Positions 29,394 to 37,617 of a stretch of DNA of 64,000 nt are shown here, piece after piece. The translations under genes were made by a program, and so were the position numbers. This DNA comes from Prescottella equi (GTDB taxonomy: Bacteria; Actinomycetota; Actinomycetes; Mycobacteriales; Mycobacteriaceae): contig NZ_JAIVAH010000029.1 of the NCBI RefSeq assembly GCF_020171745.1, positions 62,001-126,000 on the forward strand. Direction: 5' to 3'. Every line of letters begins with the position of its first letter. The first letter of the stretch is position 1. Below the pieces are notes generated by a model. That model did not search any database and was not told the DNA's origin. It saw only the letters and a program-made list of their open reading frames with translations.

Positions 29394-30074
29394 CTACTCC
29401 GGTTCGGGCAGGGCGGCCTCCGGACCGGACTCGCCGCCGAGGACCGCGGCCAGACGCTCCCGCGCGCGGCCCAAGTGGTCCGTCAGCACCGCGACCGCGC
29501 CGTCGCCGTCGCCGGCGGCGAGGGCGTCGAGGATCTGCTGGTGCTCGGCGACGATACTGGACGTGGTCAGCAGGTGTTTGCCCTGCACCTGGACCATGCA
29601 CAGGCGCACCTCGGCGACCAGCGTCCGGAAGATCCGGCTCGTGCGGGGGCTGCCGACCGTGTCGACGAGTGAGGTGTGGAACCGCATGTCGGGTTCGACG
29701 ACGGACAGCGGAGCGCCGTCGGTGAGCGCGGCGATCTCGGTGTTCGCAGCCACCGCGTCCGGGGGAACCAGGCGGTTGCGGGCGAGTTCCCGCAGCACCT
29801 GCGATTCGAGGCCGGCCCGGGTGCGGTAGATGTCGCGCACGTCGTCCGGGCTCAGGTGCAGCACCCGCGCGGTCTTGTGTGCGCTGCGCTGCAGCAGACC
29901 CTCGCCGACGAGCTTCTCGATCGCGGCCTTCGCGGTGGGGCGGGCGACCTCGTAGGTGCGAGCGATCTCGGCCTCGGTCAGGGCGGTGGCGTGCGTCAGG
30001 TCGCCGGCGAACACGCGTCGCCGCAGTTCGGCGGCCAGTGCGTCGACGATCGACAACGCCTCGACTCTGCCCAC
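29394..30074 (-). CDS. GntR-family (FadR subfamily) regulator
   Basis: The 226-residue protein has an N-terminal winged helix (ALTEAEIARTYEVARPTAKAAIEKL). An all-helical FCD ligand domain follows, with conserved metal-ligand residues (DMRFHTSLVD, then EHQQILDALAAGD). FCD regulators typically sense carboxylates such as lactate, glycolate or other hydroxy acids. The GTG start at 30074 has GGAGG at the right distance. It is divergent from the FAD-linked oxidase gene, and a perfect TTGTC-N-GACAA palindrome lies between them. It most likely controls that oxidase. Confidence 0.87.
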   Translation of the reverse strand: MGRVEALSIVDALAAELRRRVFAGDLTHATALTEAEIARTYEVARPTAKAAIEKLVGEGLLQRSAHKTARVLHLSPDDVRDIYRTRAGLESQVLRELARNRLVPPDAVAANTEIAALTDGAPLSVVEPDMRFHTSLVDTVGSPRTSRIFRTLVAEVRLCMVQVQGKHLLTTSSIVAEHQQILDALAAGDGDGAVAVLTDHLGRARERLAAVLGGESGPEAALPEPE

Positions 30075-30167
30075 CGGATCCTCCGCTCGCTCGATTCCGG
30101 TCGATCCTCCCACGGGCCGTCGGCCGTGCACACCTGTCCGTCTACAGATCTTGACTCGCATGAATAC

Positions 30168-30178
30168 TTGTCTGACAA
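30168..30178. promoter_or_regulatory. GntR/FadR-type operator TTGTCTGACAA
   Basis: This perfect 5-1-5 palindrome is of the FadR-subfamily type. It lies between the divergent GntR gene and the FAD-oxidase gene. It overlaps a plausible -10 placed 17 bp after TTGACT (30151-30156), so binding would block the oxidase promoter. Confidence 0.7.
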
Positions 30179-30212
30179 TCAAGGAGTCTTGCTCTCGGAT
30201 GGACGGTTCTCC

Positions 30213-31586
30213 ATGACCCTCGAAGTCACCTCTTCCGCTGCGGTCGACCTGACCGCCCGACTCGGCTCCGCGGTCGTCACCGACCCCGACCGGATGCTCG
30301 CGTACCGCCGCGACCAGTCTCTGCTCACACCCGACGGCGAACCGTCGGCCCTCGTCCGGGCGCGCAGCACCGACGACGTCGTCGCGACGCTGCAGATCGC
30401 GCACCGCCACGGCACCCCCGTGGTCACCCGTGGCGCCGGCACCGGCCTGGCCGGCGGCGCGAACGCGATCGACGGGTGCATCGTGCTGAGCCTCGAGCGG
30501 ATGAACGAGATCCTGCGCATCGACGCGGCCGCCCGCACCGCGACCGTGCAGCCGGGCGTCATCAACGGCGACCTCGCCGCGGCCGTCGCCGAGCGTGGCC
30601 TCTGGTACGTCCCGGATCCGGGAAGCCGCGCCATCTCGTCGATCGGCGGCAACCTCGCCACCAACGCCGGCGGCACGTGCTGCGCCAAGTACGGCGTCAC
30701 CGCCGACCACGTCGCGCGCATCAAGGCGGTCCTCCCGGACGGCCGGGTCATCCACACCGGCGCCGAGACCCGCAAGAACGTCGCCGGCCTCAACCTCACG
30801 CAGGTGCTCGTCGGCTCCGAGGGCACGCTCGCGGTGATCGTGGAGGCGACGGTGCGATTGCGGGCGCAGCCGTCGGCGGCATCGACGGTGGTTGCGAGTT
30901 TCCCGACCACCGCCCAGGCGATCGACGCCGTGCTGGCGATCCGGCAGGTGGCCGATCCGTGCCTGCTCGAGCTGATGGACCGCACCACCATCGCCGCCGT
31001 CAACGATCTGACCAGGATGGGCCTCGACGACTCGGCGGGCGCCTTGCTGCTGGTGCAGTGCGACGGGGGCGACGCGAGCGCGGAGGCCGCCCGTTGTGCG
31101 GCGGCGTGCACGGCGGCCGGTGCCACCGAGGTCTACGACACCGCCGATCCGGTCGAGGGCGAGGAGTTCATGCAGGCCCGCCGTGTCGCGCTCACCGCCC
31201 TCGAGCACCGGGGCAGCACCCTGCTCGACGACCTCGCCGTCCCGGTCCCGCACCTTCCACGCATGCTGACCGCGATCGAGGAGACGGCGGCCCGGCACGA
31301 CGTGCTCATCGGCACGTTCGGGCATGCCGCCGACGGAAACCTGCACCCCACCATCGTGTTCGACGCGTCCGACGCCGCCATGACGGCCCGCGCGCGGTCG
31401 GCCTTCGACGACCTCGTCGCCGCGTGTCTCGAACTGGGTGGATCGATCACCGGCGAGCACGGTGTGGGCGTGCTCAAGGCGCCGTACCTGGAGTCGATGG
31501 TCGGCGCGACCGAGCGCGAACTCATGGCGGGCATCAAATCGGTCTTCGACCCCACCGGCATCCTCAATCCGGGGCGCGGCTTCTGA
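30213..31586 (+). CDS. FAD-linked 2-hydroxyacid oxidase/dehydrogenase (GlcD/D-LDH-like)
   Basis: The 457-residue protein has an N-terminal PCMH-type FAD-binding domain (VVTRGAGTGLAGGANAI at about 70-86; PDPGSRAISSIGGN). The C-terminal FAD-oxidase domain carries GTFGHAADGNLHP and ITGEHGVGVLK, both conserved in the glycolate oxidase GlcD / D-lactate dehydrogenase group. It should oxidise a 2-hydroxy acid, feeding electrons to an acceptor. No separate GlcE/GlcF subunit is present. The ATG at 30213 matches the usual N-terminus. AAGGAG lies 26 bases away, so the start could also be a little upstream. Likely repressed by the adjacent GntR protein. Confidence 0.85.
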   Translation: MTLEVTSSAAVDLTARLGSAVVTDPDRMLAYRRDQSLLTPDGEPSALVRARSTDDVVATLQIAHRHGTPVVTRGAGTGLAGGANAIDGCIVLSLERMNEILRIDAAARTATVQPGVINGDLAAAVAERGLWYVPDPGSRAISSIGGNLATNAGGTCCAKYGVTADHVARIKAVLPDGRVIHTGAETRKNVAGLNLTQVLVGSEGTLAVIVEATVRLRAQPSAASTVVASFPTTAQAIDAVLAIRQVADPCLLELMDRTTIAAVNDLTRMGLDDSAGALLLVQCDGGDASAEAARCAAACTAAGATEVYDTADPVEGEEFMQARRVALTALEHRGSTLLDDLAVPVPHLPRMLTAIEETAARHDVLIGTFGHAADGNLHPTIVFDASDAAMTARARSAFDDLVAACLELGGSITGEHGVGVLKAPYLESMVGATERELMAGIKSVFDPTGILNPGRGF

Positions 31587-31652
31587 CGGGTCTCGCCGGA
31601 TCCTGTGCGGATCCGTGCGCGCACGGGATACTCGGTGCTGGGAGGTGCTGCC

Positions 31653-32954
31653 GTGGGCGAGCTGAGCGTGCAGGGCGACCGATTGGTGCTGCGATTGTCT
31701 CGTTTCGAGAGGATCGCCGGACTCCGCGGTGATGTCGCGATCCCCGTCGAGCAGATTCGGGACGTCGACGTCGTCGCCGACGCGTTCGCGAACACCCGCG
31801 GCATGCGGGCACCCGGTCTCGGAGTTCCCCGACGTCGGCGCATCGGGACGTGGCGCGGCCGGGGATCGCGCGCGTTCGTGGTCGCGCGCGCCGGGGTTCC
31901 CGCGGTTCGGGTGCGCACCGTCGGCCGGGCCGCCGGCGCGGAGTTCGACGAACTGATCGTGACCACCCCGGATGCCGCGCAGGTTGCCGGCCGGATCCGC
32001 GACGTCCTCGCCGCCGGCCGCCCGGGGGTGTCCGAGCGTGAGGTGACGTTCCGATCGGGAGACGAGACGGCCCTGGCGGGCACCCTCACCGTTCCGGCGG
32101 GTGCGGAGGCCGGCCCGGTGGCGGTGATCCTCACCGGGTCCGGGGAGATGAACCGCGACGGCGATCACGCGAAACTGCCGATCGGCGTGAGTCGTGCTCT
32201 CGCGGAGGCATTGGCGCGCAATGGGATCGCATCTCTGCGCTACGACAAGCGGGGGGTGCCCAAGTCGGGCGGCGACTACCTGTCGACCGGGATGTCCGAC
32301 AACCTCGCCGACGCGGCGGCTGCCATCGAATGGCTCAGGACGACAGGAGGATTCGTGCGGGACGCGGTGGCGGTGGTCGGGCACAGCGAGGGTGCCTGCC
32401 TGGCCGCGGCACTGGGCGCCGATCGGGAGATCGATCCCGCCGCCGTGGTGCTGATCGCGTGTCCGGCCGTGACCGGCCGCGAGGTGCTGCTGTGGCAGTC
32501 CGCCAAGGCCGTCGACGGTCTGCCCACGCCGGTCCGTGCGGTTCTGCGACTCCTGCGAATCGACGTGAAGGTGAAGCAACGCAAGGCAATCGACAAGCTG
32601 TATCGGACGACGGAGGACACCGCCCGGATGGGGCTCCGCCGGGTCAACGCCCGTTGGTTCCGGGAGTTCCTCGACTTCGACCCGAAACCGTTGCTGCAGA
32701 AGAATCGTTCACCGGTCCTCGCGATCACCGGGGCGAAGGACCTGCAGGTGGACCCGGACGACCTGGAGGCGATCTCCGACCTCGTGCCGGGGGAGGTCGA
32801 CACCGTCCGGGTACCCGATCTGACGCATCTCGTCCGGCGCGACGCCGACCCGGCGTCGCTGCGCGCCTATCGGCGGCTGGTCCGTGAACCGGTGGATGCG
32901 AAGGTGCTGTCGCTGGTGGCCGACTGGACCGCCGGCCACCTGCGACGCATCTGA
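31653..32954 (+). CDS. Alpha/beta hydrolase with unusual N-terminal beta domain
   Basis: The protein has 433 residues. The first 130 are a basic, strand-rich domain (LSVQGDRLVLRLSRFERIAGLRG) that resembles PH-like/bacterial-PH folds in pattern, but I cannot assign it. The rest is an alpha/beta hydrolase with VILTGSGEMNRDGD, RYDKRGVPKSGG and the nucleophile elbow VVGHSEGA. The final ITGAKDLQVDPDD and PDLTHLVRRD hold the likely catalytic Asp and His. The GTG at 31653 has GGAGG seven bases upstream. A GTG at 31605 is an alternative. The gene follows the FAD-oxidase by 66 bp and may be read with it. Substrate unknown. Confidence 0.75.
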   Translation: MGELSVQGDRLVLRLSRFERIAGLRGDVAIPVEQIRDVDVVADAFANTRGMRAPGLGVPRRRRIGTWRGRGSRAFVVARAGVPAVRVRTVGRAAGAEFDELIVTTPDAAQVAGRIRDVLAAGRPGVSEREVTFRSGDETALAGTLTVPAGAEAGPVAVILTGSGEMNRDGDHAKLPIGVSRALAEALARNGIASLRYDKRGVPKSGGDYLSTGMSDNLADAAAAIEWLRTTGGFVRDAVAVVGHSEGACLAAALGADREIDPAAVVLIACPAVTGREVLLWQSAKAVDGLPTPVRAVLRLLRIDVKVKQRKAIDKLYRTTEDTARMGLRRVNARWFREFLDFDPKPLLQKNRSPVLAITGAKDLQVDPDDLEAISDLVPGEVDTVRVPDLTHLVRRDADPASLRAYRRLVREPVDAKVLSLVADWTAGHLRRI

Positions 32955-32955
32955 C

Positions 32956-33426
32956 TCAGCGGACGACGACGCCGTCGTCGTCGCTGTAGACCGTCTCGCC
33001 CGGGTTGAAGGTGACGCCGCCGAAGGAGACGGGCACGTTCTTCTCGCCGGAGCCGGTCTGGGTGCTCTTGCGCGGGTTGGTGCCGAGCGCCTTGATGCCG
33101 ATGTCGAGCGTGCGCAGGATCGCCGAGTCCCGGACCGCGCCGTTGACGATGACGCCGGCCCAGCCGTTGGAGACGCCGCGTCCGGCGATGATGTCGCCGA
33201 CGAGGGCGGTGTGCACGCTCGCGTCGCCGTCCACGACGAGTACGCCGCCGTTGCCCGGCTCGCTGAGCGTCTGCTTGACCAGCAGGTTGTCCTGGAAGCA
33301 CTTGATGGTGGTGATCGGGCCGGAGAACGCGGCCCGGGCACCGAACTGGATGAACTGGGTGTCGCAGCTGCGAATGTCGGGACCGATCTCGTCGGCCAGA
33401 TCGGCGGTCGCTACCTGCTCACTCAT
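32956..33426 (-). CDS. rraA: RraA-like protein (RNase E inhibitor / HMG-CHA aldolase family)
   Basis: The 156-residue protein matches RraA along its full length: TADLADEIG at the N-terminus, [19 protein letters not shown], and [14 protein letters not shown], then LGTNPRKS. The same fold includes class II 4-hydroxy-4-methyl-2-oxoglutarate/oxaloacetate aldolases, and the Arg-Asp of AVRD is needed for that activity. Sequence alone does not separate the two roles, but the length and lack of a catabolic operon favour the RraA name. It is convergent with the hydrolase gene, with one base between stops. Confidence 0.85.
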   Translation of the reverse strand: MSEQVATADLADEIGPDIRSCDTQFIQFGARAAFSGPITTIKCFQDNLLVKQTLSEPGNGGVLVVDGDASVHTALVGDIIAGRGVSNGWAGVIVNGAVRDSAILRTLDIGIKALGTNPRKSTQTGSGEKNVPVSFGGVTFNPGETVYSDDDGVVVR

Positions 33427-33488
33427 GGTTTCTTCCCTTCGTCGGTTCGCCCGTTCACCATAGTTGACTCACCGGTAACTTGTGCCGG

Positions 33489-33869
33489 TCAGGCGCGTCC
33501 GTGCCGACGTTCGTAGTCGTCGCGCACCCGGTCGGCGCGGCGTTGCGCCTTCTCGGCCACCAGGTCCGGATCGAGTCCGTGACTGTGCAGCCGATGCCGC
33601 CGGTATACCTGCATCAACGCGATCGCGAAGTACACGAGGGGAATGAACAGCAGCGCCATCATCGCGAGCGGAATCCAGATCGGGCCGGGGATGAGCAGGA
33701 ACAGCGCGAGGATCGGCAGCACCGGAACTGTGAACCGGATCAGGTACCGCACCGATGCGCCCGGGCCCACCAGGTCCCGGCGGACCCAGTCCTGCAGCGA
33801 GTCCGGCAGCGTGCGTCCGAACTGGTAGCCCACGTACTGCCCGAACGTGGGGCGCGAAGGTGCCGACAT
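33489..33869 (-). CDS. Small membrane protein, DUF5313-like
   Basis: The 126-residue protein has a soluble N-terminus (FGQYVGYQFGRTLPDSLQDWV). Two hydrophobic helices (about 44-90) and a highly charged C-terminal helix (EKAQRRADRVRDDYERRHG) follow. The pattern fits DUF5313, a mycolata-restricted family of unknown role. It lies between rraA and the KstR2-like regulator gene on the same strand. I see no operator of that regulator in front of it. Confidence 0.6.
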   Translation of the reverse strand: MSAPSRPTFGQYVGYQFGRTLPDSLQDWVRRDLVGPGASVRYLIRFTVPVLPILALFLLIPGPIWIPLAMMALLFIPLVYFAIALMQVYRRHRLHSHGLDPDLVAEKAQRRADRVRDDYERRHGRA

Positions 33870-33894
33870 GCCTCCAGGGTAGTGGGGGCGCGGA

Positions 33895-34479
33895 TCAGGA
33901 CCGGGCCTCGATGCCTTCCAGGAAGACGGACACCACCGAGTCGGCCAGCTGGTCCATGCCGAACTCGGCGGTGGGCGAGAACCAGCGCAACGACAACCAG
34001 ACGGCGTCGCGGATGAGGCCGTACAGCACCTCGGCCGGCAGATCCGAGCGGAACTCGCCCGACGCGATGCCGGATTCGATCACCGCCATCCAGGCGTCCT
34101 TCGTGGTTCGCGCGGCGTCGCGAATCTTACGGTGCGACTTGAGTTTGCGCAGATAGGTGCCGTTGTTCTGGTAGATCTCCGACGCGTGGGGATGCGCCTG
34201 ACTGACCCGGAACGACGCCTTGACGAGGTCGTCGAGGCGCCCCCGTGGATCGCTCGACGATTCGAGGATCGCCTTGTACTCGTCGACGAGGGCGTCGAGA
34301 TACTGGGTGACGATCAGTTCGGCTATCGCGTCCTTGGACGGGAAGTAGTGGTACAGACTGCCGGAGAGGATGCCCACGCCGTCGGCGATGTCGCGCACCT
34401 TGGTGCCGGCGATGCCCTTGGTGGCGAACAGGGTGGCGGCCTGCTCCATGATCAAGGTGTGGCGCTCGGACCACTCCAT
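33895..34479 (-). CDS. KstR2-like TetR regulator of the adjacent catabolic cluster
   Basis: The 194-residue protein has a TetR_N domain with KVRDIADGVGILSGSLYHYF as recognition region (about residues 27-46). From memory of the family, this is very close to the VRDIADG-GILSGSLYH segment of KstR2, the repressor of steroid C/D-ring catabolism. The C-terminal SLRWFSP segment also recalls KstR2. The ATG at 34479 follows GGAGG. An 18-bp palindrome starts 67 bp upstream, and near-identical sites lie in the two other promoters of the cluster, so it is the obvious regulator, autoregulated. KstR2 binds a CoA thioester of a steroid fragment; an acyl-CoA ligand is likely here too. Confidence 0.88.
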   Translation of the reverse strand: MEWSERHTLIMEQAATLFATKGIAGTKVRDIADGVGILSGSLYHYFPSKDAIAELIVTQYLDALVDEYKAILESSSDPRGRLDDLVKASFRVSQAHPHASEIYQNNGTYLRKLKSHRKIRDAARTTKDAWMAVIESGIASGEFRSDLPAEVLYGLIRDAVWLSLRWFSPTAEFGMDQLADSVVSVFLEGIEARS

Positions 34480-34545
34480 GTCTACCTCCGAAATCGAAAC
34501 AGCCCGGCGACCCGGGCAGTCGTGTTGTCCATGTCGACTCTATCG

Positions 34546-34563
34546 GCAGCAAACATTTGCTAC
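34546..34563. promoter_or_regulatory. Cluster operator site 1 (KstR2-like box)
   Basis: GCAGCAAACATTTGCTAC contains the perfect 14-bp palindrome AGCAAA-CA-TTTGCT. It lies upstream of the KstR2-like gene and matches sites 2 and 3 at 16 of 18 positions or better. Confidence 0.82.
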
Positions 34564-34584
34564 CCGTGCGCGGGTCTGCCTCGG

Positions 34585-35478
34585 TCAGGCACCGGGGTTG
34601 CCGAACTGGCCGTTGACGACCTTGGTGGGCGCGATGTCCAGGTCGGCCAGGAAGGCGCGCGTCGCGGCGGCGAGGCGCGCCACGCGGGCGTCCGGGTTGC
34701 CGCGCTCGGCGGTGAACACCTCGACACTCAGCACCAGGTCCGGCGAGGTCGCGCGCAGGCGGCGCACCATCTCCCCGACGGCCGCGGTGCCCTCCCCGGG
34801 CACCAGCCGACCCGTCATCGGTACGTAGGTCTCGGTGGCGGGCGGCGGACGCCAGCCGCTGATCTGCACCTCGATCACCCGCGCGGCCGCGGCCGCGGTC
34901 ACCTCGTCGGGTGTGCCGCCCGAGCGGATGTGGTGCCACGTGTCGAACAGAATCCCCACCGACGGCGAGTCCACGCTCTCGACCACCCGCAGTGCCGTGT
35001 CCAGGTCCGGGAGACCGGTGCCCGGGATGAACTCCAGGCCGATGCGGACGTTGCTCTTCCTTGCCGGCGCACCCAGTTCGTCTGCTGCCGTTGCCATGTC
35101 GTCGACAGCCACGTCGGTTCGGCCGAGGAAGTGCGCTACGTTGAGGGTGCGGGCTCCCAGTTCGACGGCTGCCTCCAGGCACTCCTCCGCGCTCCGTGAG
35201 TAACTCTCTCGCAGCGGTGCCGGTACCCGGGCGGGGTCCGGTGCGCCCGGCAGGTAGCCCATCAGCGCGTCGACGACGCCGATGCGAACGCCGGTGGCCT
35301 CCAGCTTCCGTCGCCAGTCGGGGTCGGCCCGTGCGCGGAAGAACTGGCCGGGTTGTACCGCGATCTCGGGGAATCCGTGGCGTGCTGCGGCTTCCGCAAG
35401 CCCGATCAGGTCGAGCTCGGGAACACACCCCCAGGAGAGGGCCGTTCCGGTCAGCGTGCCGCACCGTTCGTATGTCAT
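34585..35478 (-). CDS. Xylose-isomerase-like TIM-barrel protein 1
   Basis: The 297-residue protein of the AP_endonuc_2 / sugar-phosphate isomerase superfamily has strands GFPEIAVQPG, GVRIGVVDALM, GARTLNVAHFLG, RIGLEFIPGTG, SVGILFDTWHHIRSGG and VLSVEVFTAE. The Glu of LEF, the Asp-x2-His of DTWHH and the Glu of SVEVF are placed like the divalent-metal ligands of the fold. Members are isomerases, epimerases, dehydratases or hydrolases, so the reaction is open. It is 37 bp behind the kinase gene on the same strand, forming a two-gene operon from operator site 2. A second divergent TIM-barrel gene (36703) is in the same regulon. Confidence 0.8.
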   Translation of the reverse strand: MTYERCGTLTGTALSWGCVPELDLIGLAEAAARHGFPEIAVQPGQFFRARADPDWRRKLEATGVRIGVVDALMGYLPGAPDPARVPAPLRESYSRSAEECLEAAVELGARTLNVAHFLGRTDVAVDDMATAADELGAPARKSNVRIGLEFIPGTGLPDLDTALRVVESVDSPSVGILFDTWHHIRSGGTPDEVTAAAAARVIEVQISGWRPPPATETYVPMTGRLVPGEGTAAVGEMVRRLRATSPDLVLSVEVFTAERGNPDARVARLAAATRAFLADLDIAPTKVVNGQFGNPGA

Positions 35479-35515
35479 GAATGCTCCGTGGTTTCAGGAC
35501 GGATCGGAGGTCTGA

Positions 35516-36553
35516 TCAGAGGCGGCTCGCGTACCGCCAGGCCTGGGCCGCGAGCCGCTGGGCCTGGGCGCCGAAGGATTCCGGTGTGCGGTCGCTCGCG
35601 CCCATCGCACCGCGCAGCGTGCGGGTGTAGACACCCTCGACGATGCACGCGATCTTCCACCAGTTGTAGGCGATGTAGAAGTCGATGTCGGGCACCGTGT
35701 CCGGCCGTACCGCGGCGAGGTACTGCTCCACCAGGTCGTCGCGCGTGGGAAACCCCGGCACGCGGGTGGGCGGGTTCTCGAGCGCGCACACCTCGTCGTC
35801 GGGCTGCGCCCAGTACGCGAGCAGCTGGCCGAGGTCGGCGAGCGGGTCGCCGACGGTGGTGAGTTCCCAGTCGAGGATCCCGCCGATCGTGCCGTCGGGT
35901 GCGAACAAGCAGTTGTCGAGCCGGAAGTCGCCGTGGACGATCCGCGCGGAGCCCTGCCGCGGCAGGCGTTCGAGCAGTCGGTCGTGGGTGCGGCCGATGT
36001 CGTCGAGGACACGGACGCGATCCTGGGCCCAGTTCGTGGACCAGCGCCGCAGCTGCCGGGCGAGGTAGTCGTCCCGGTCGGCGAGGCCACCCCAACCGAC
36101 ATCGCGCGGATCGACGGCGTGCAGGGCGGCCAGAGCGCGCACCAGTTCGGCGGCGACGGCCGGGCGGCGCTCGACGGGCACCGTGGCCGTCACGGTATCG
36201 GGATCGCGGAGCACGACGCCGTCGATGTGGTTCATGACGAAGAACGGTGCGCCTGTGACGGCGTCGTCGTCACAGGCGCCGACGACCACCGGTGTCGGCA
36301 CCGGGCTGCTGCGCAGGCGATCGAGCACCTCGGCTTCGCGGAGCACGTCGTGGGCGCGCGAGTGCGCCATTCCCAGCGGCGGCCGTCGCAGGACCCACCG
36401 GGCGTCGTCTGCGCCCTGTACCAGGTAGGTCAGGTTGGACCGGCCGCCGGCGATGCGCTCGAAACGGAGCGGTCCCGTCGCGTCGTCGACGTGGTCGGTG
36501 AACCACCGGGAGAGCGCGTCGTCGCGGATCCCGGTGTCGGTGGTGCTGGTCAT
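35516..36553 (-). CDS. ACAD10/11-type acyl-CoA (hydroxyacyl) kinase, APH fold
   Basis: The 345-residue aminoglycoside-phosphotransferase-fold protein carries the nucleotide loop ERIAGGRSNLTY and VLRRPPLG. The catalytic loop is HGDFRLDN (His207, Asp209), followed by ILDWELTTVGDPLADLG and CIVEGVYTRTLRG. These segments match the N-terminal kinase half of mammalian ACAD10/ACAD11 and the LvaA type, which phosphorylate 4-hydroxyacyl-CoA before loss of phosphate. They do not look like true drug-resistance kinases. The partner dehydrogenase half is a separate gene at 43109. The ATG at 36553 follows GGAAAGG. A longer frame from 36640 would begin inside operator site 2 and is rejected. Confidence 0.87.
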   Translation of the reverse strand: MTSTTDTGIRDDALSRWFTDHVDDATGPLRFERIAGGRSNLTYLVQGADDARWVLRRPPLGMAHSRAHDVLREAEVLDRLRSSPVPTPVVVGACDDDAVTGAPFFVMNHIDGVVLRDPDTVTATVPVERRPAVAAELVRALAALHAVDPRDVGWGGLADRDDYLARQLRRWSTNWAQDRVRVLDDIGRTHDRLLERLPRQGSARIVHGDFRLDNCLFAPDGTIGGILDWELTTVGDPLADLGQLLAYWAQPDDEVCALENPPTRVPGFPTRDDLVEQYLAAVRPDTVPDIDFYIAYNWWKIACIVEGVYTRTLRGAMGASDRTPESFGAQAQRLAAQAWRYASRL

Positions 36554-36629
36554 CGGCTGCCTTTCCGGTAGGGGCAGGGCCGGCGCTCGGCGTGTGCGAA
36601 TCGCCGGTACGAGATGGAGACTATACGGC

Positions 36630-36647
36630 GCATCAAACATTTGCTAC
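36630..36647. promoter_or_regulatory. Cluster operator site 2 in divergent promoter
   Basis: GCATCAAACATTTGCTAC matches site 3 (reverse complement) at 17 of 18 bases. It sits between the divergent kinase/TIM-barrel-1 operon and the TIM-barrel-2 gene, 55 bp and 77 bp from the two starts. Confidence 0.82.
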
Positions 36648-36702
36648 ATTCCGTTTGCACCACGATCTCGGCATCGTCACCTGCACTGCGACAGGAGGAT
36701 TC

Positions 36703-37527
36703 GTGCAACACTCTCACTCGAACACGGCTGTGGACCGCCGGTCCGCCCTCAGCGTCTGCCTGGCGGCCACGGCCGAGCGTCCGCTCGGGGAATCGCTGGC
36801 GATGCTGCACCGCATCGGCGCGGACCGCTTCGGGCTGTTGGCGGCGACGATGTCGAGTCAGGGCTGGGACGAGTCGGTCGAGCTGATCCGGTCGTCCGGG
36901 CTACGGCCCGAGTTCATCGCCGGCGGTTGTCGCGCGATGCACGACGGCGACGGATGGGGGCGCGTGCTGTCCTCGCTCGCGCGGGCGATCGACGCCGCGG
37001 GAAAGATCGGTGCCCCCACCGTGTGTTTCACCTCGGGCGGTTCCGGCCGCCTCACCTGGGAGGAGGCCGCGGACGCGGCGGTGGACCGGTTCGGTCCACT
37101 GGTCGGATACGCGCAGGAACGGGGCGTTGGTCTCGCGCTGGAGAACACGATGTCGATCCGGTCGGCGATGAGCTTCACCCACAGTGTCTCGGATATCGCC
37201 GAACTGGGACGGCGGCTGGGCGTCGGGCTCATGGTGGACCTGTGTTCGGCCTGGCAGGAGCGGGGTCTGATGCAAACGATCGGTGACAACCTGGACGCCA
37301 TTCGGATCTTCCAGATCGGGGATCGCCACGTGGACGCGACGTCGGTGCCGAGCCGTCGGGTGCCGGGGGAAGGCAGCATTCCCCTCGATCGGATGGTGTC
37401 CGAGGTGGGCGCGCTCGGCTACGCCGGGCTGGTCGATCTCGAACTGCTCGGTCCGGCGATCGACGCGGAGGGAGCCGAGGGCGCAATGGCTCGAGGACTG
37501 GAGTGGATGCGGAAGTACGTGCCGTGA
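36703..37527 (+). CDS. Xylose-isomerase-like TIM-barrel protein 2
   Basis: The 274-residue AP_endonuc_2-type TIM barrel has RFGLLAATMS, GLRPEFIAGG, GAPTVCFTSGGSGR, GVGLALENTMS, GVGLMVDLCSAW, RIFQIGDRHVD and GLVDLELLGP. The putative metal ligands are Glu (ALEN), Asp (MVDLC), His (GDRHVD) and Glu (DLELLG). GDRHVD followed by a VPGEG loop is typical of inosose isomerase/dehydratase-like relatives. The GTG at 36703 has AGGAGG upstream. It differs clearly from TIM-barrel 1, so the two probably catalyse different steps or form a heteromer. It heads the plus-strand side of the cluster. Confidence 0.8.
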   Translation: MQHSHSNTAVDRRSALSVCLAATAERPLGESLAMLHRIGADRFGLLAATMSSQGWDESVELIRSSGLRPEFIAGGCRAMHDGDGWGRVLSSLARAIDAAGKIGAPTVCFTSGGSGRLTWEEAADAAVDRFGPLVGYAQERGVGLALENTMSIRSAMSFTHSVSDIAELGRRLGVGLMVDLCSAWQERGLMQTIGDNLDAIRIFQIGDRHVDATSVPSRRVPGEGSIPLDRMVSEVGALGYAGLVDLELLGPAIDAEGAEGAMARGLEWMRKYVP

Positions 37528-37541
37528 TCCTGCGGCGATAT

Positions 37542-37559
37542 GTAGCAAATGTTTGATAC
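37542..37559. promoter_or_regulatory. Cluster operator site 3 upstream of the ipdA-like operon
   Basis: GTAGCAAATGTTTGATAC is near-palindromic (arms GTAKCAAA / TTTGMTAC). It lies 58 bp before the chosen start of the IpdA-like gene. An ATG falls inside it, which creates a false upstream start. Confidence 0.82.
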
Positions 37560-37617
37560 GCGCGGACCCGAAGGGACGAAGTCGCGCGGTCGGGACGCAG
37601 ACGAAGGATGGATCGAA

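Noticed and set aside
29394-32579. A 1061-codon minus-strand frame
   Set aside because: Only its last 226 codons (the GntR gene) show a protein family. The upstream part is the antisense of the FAD-oxidase and hydrolase genes.
35516-36553. Aminoglycoside resistance kinase
   Set aside because: The APH fold is shared, but the sequence motifs and regulon point to ACAD10/11-type acyl-CoA kinases.
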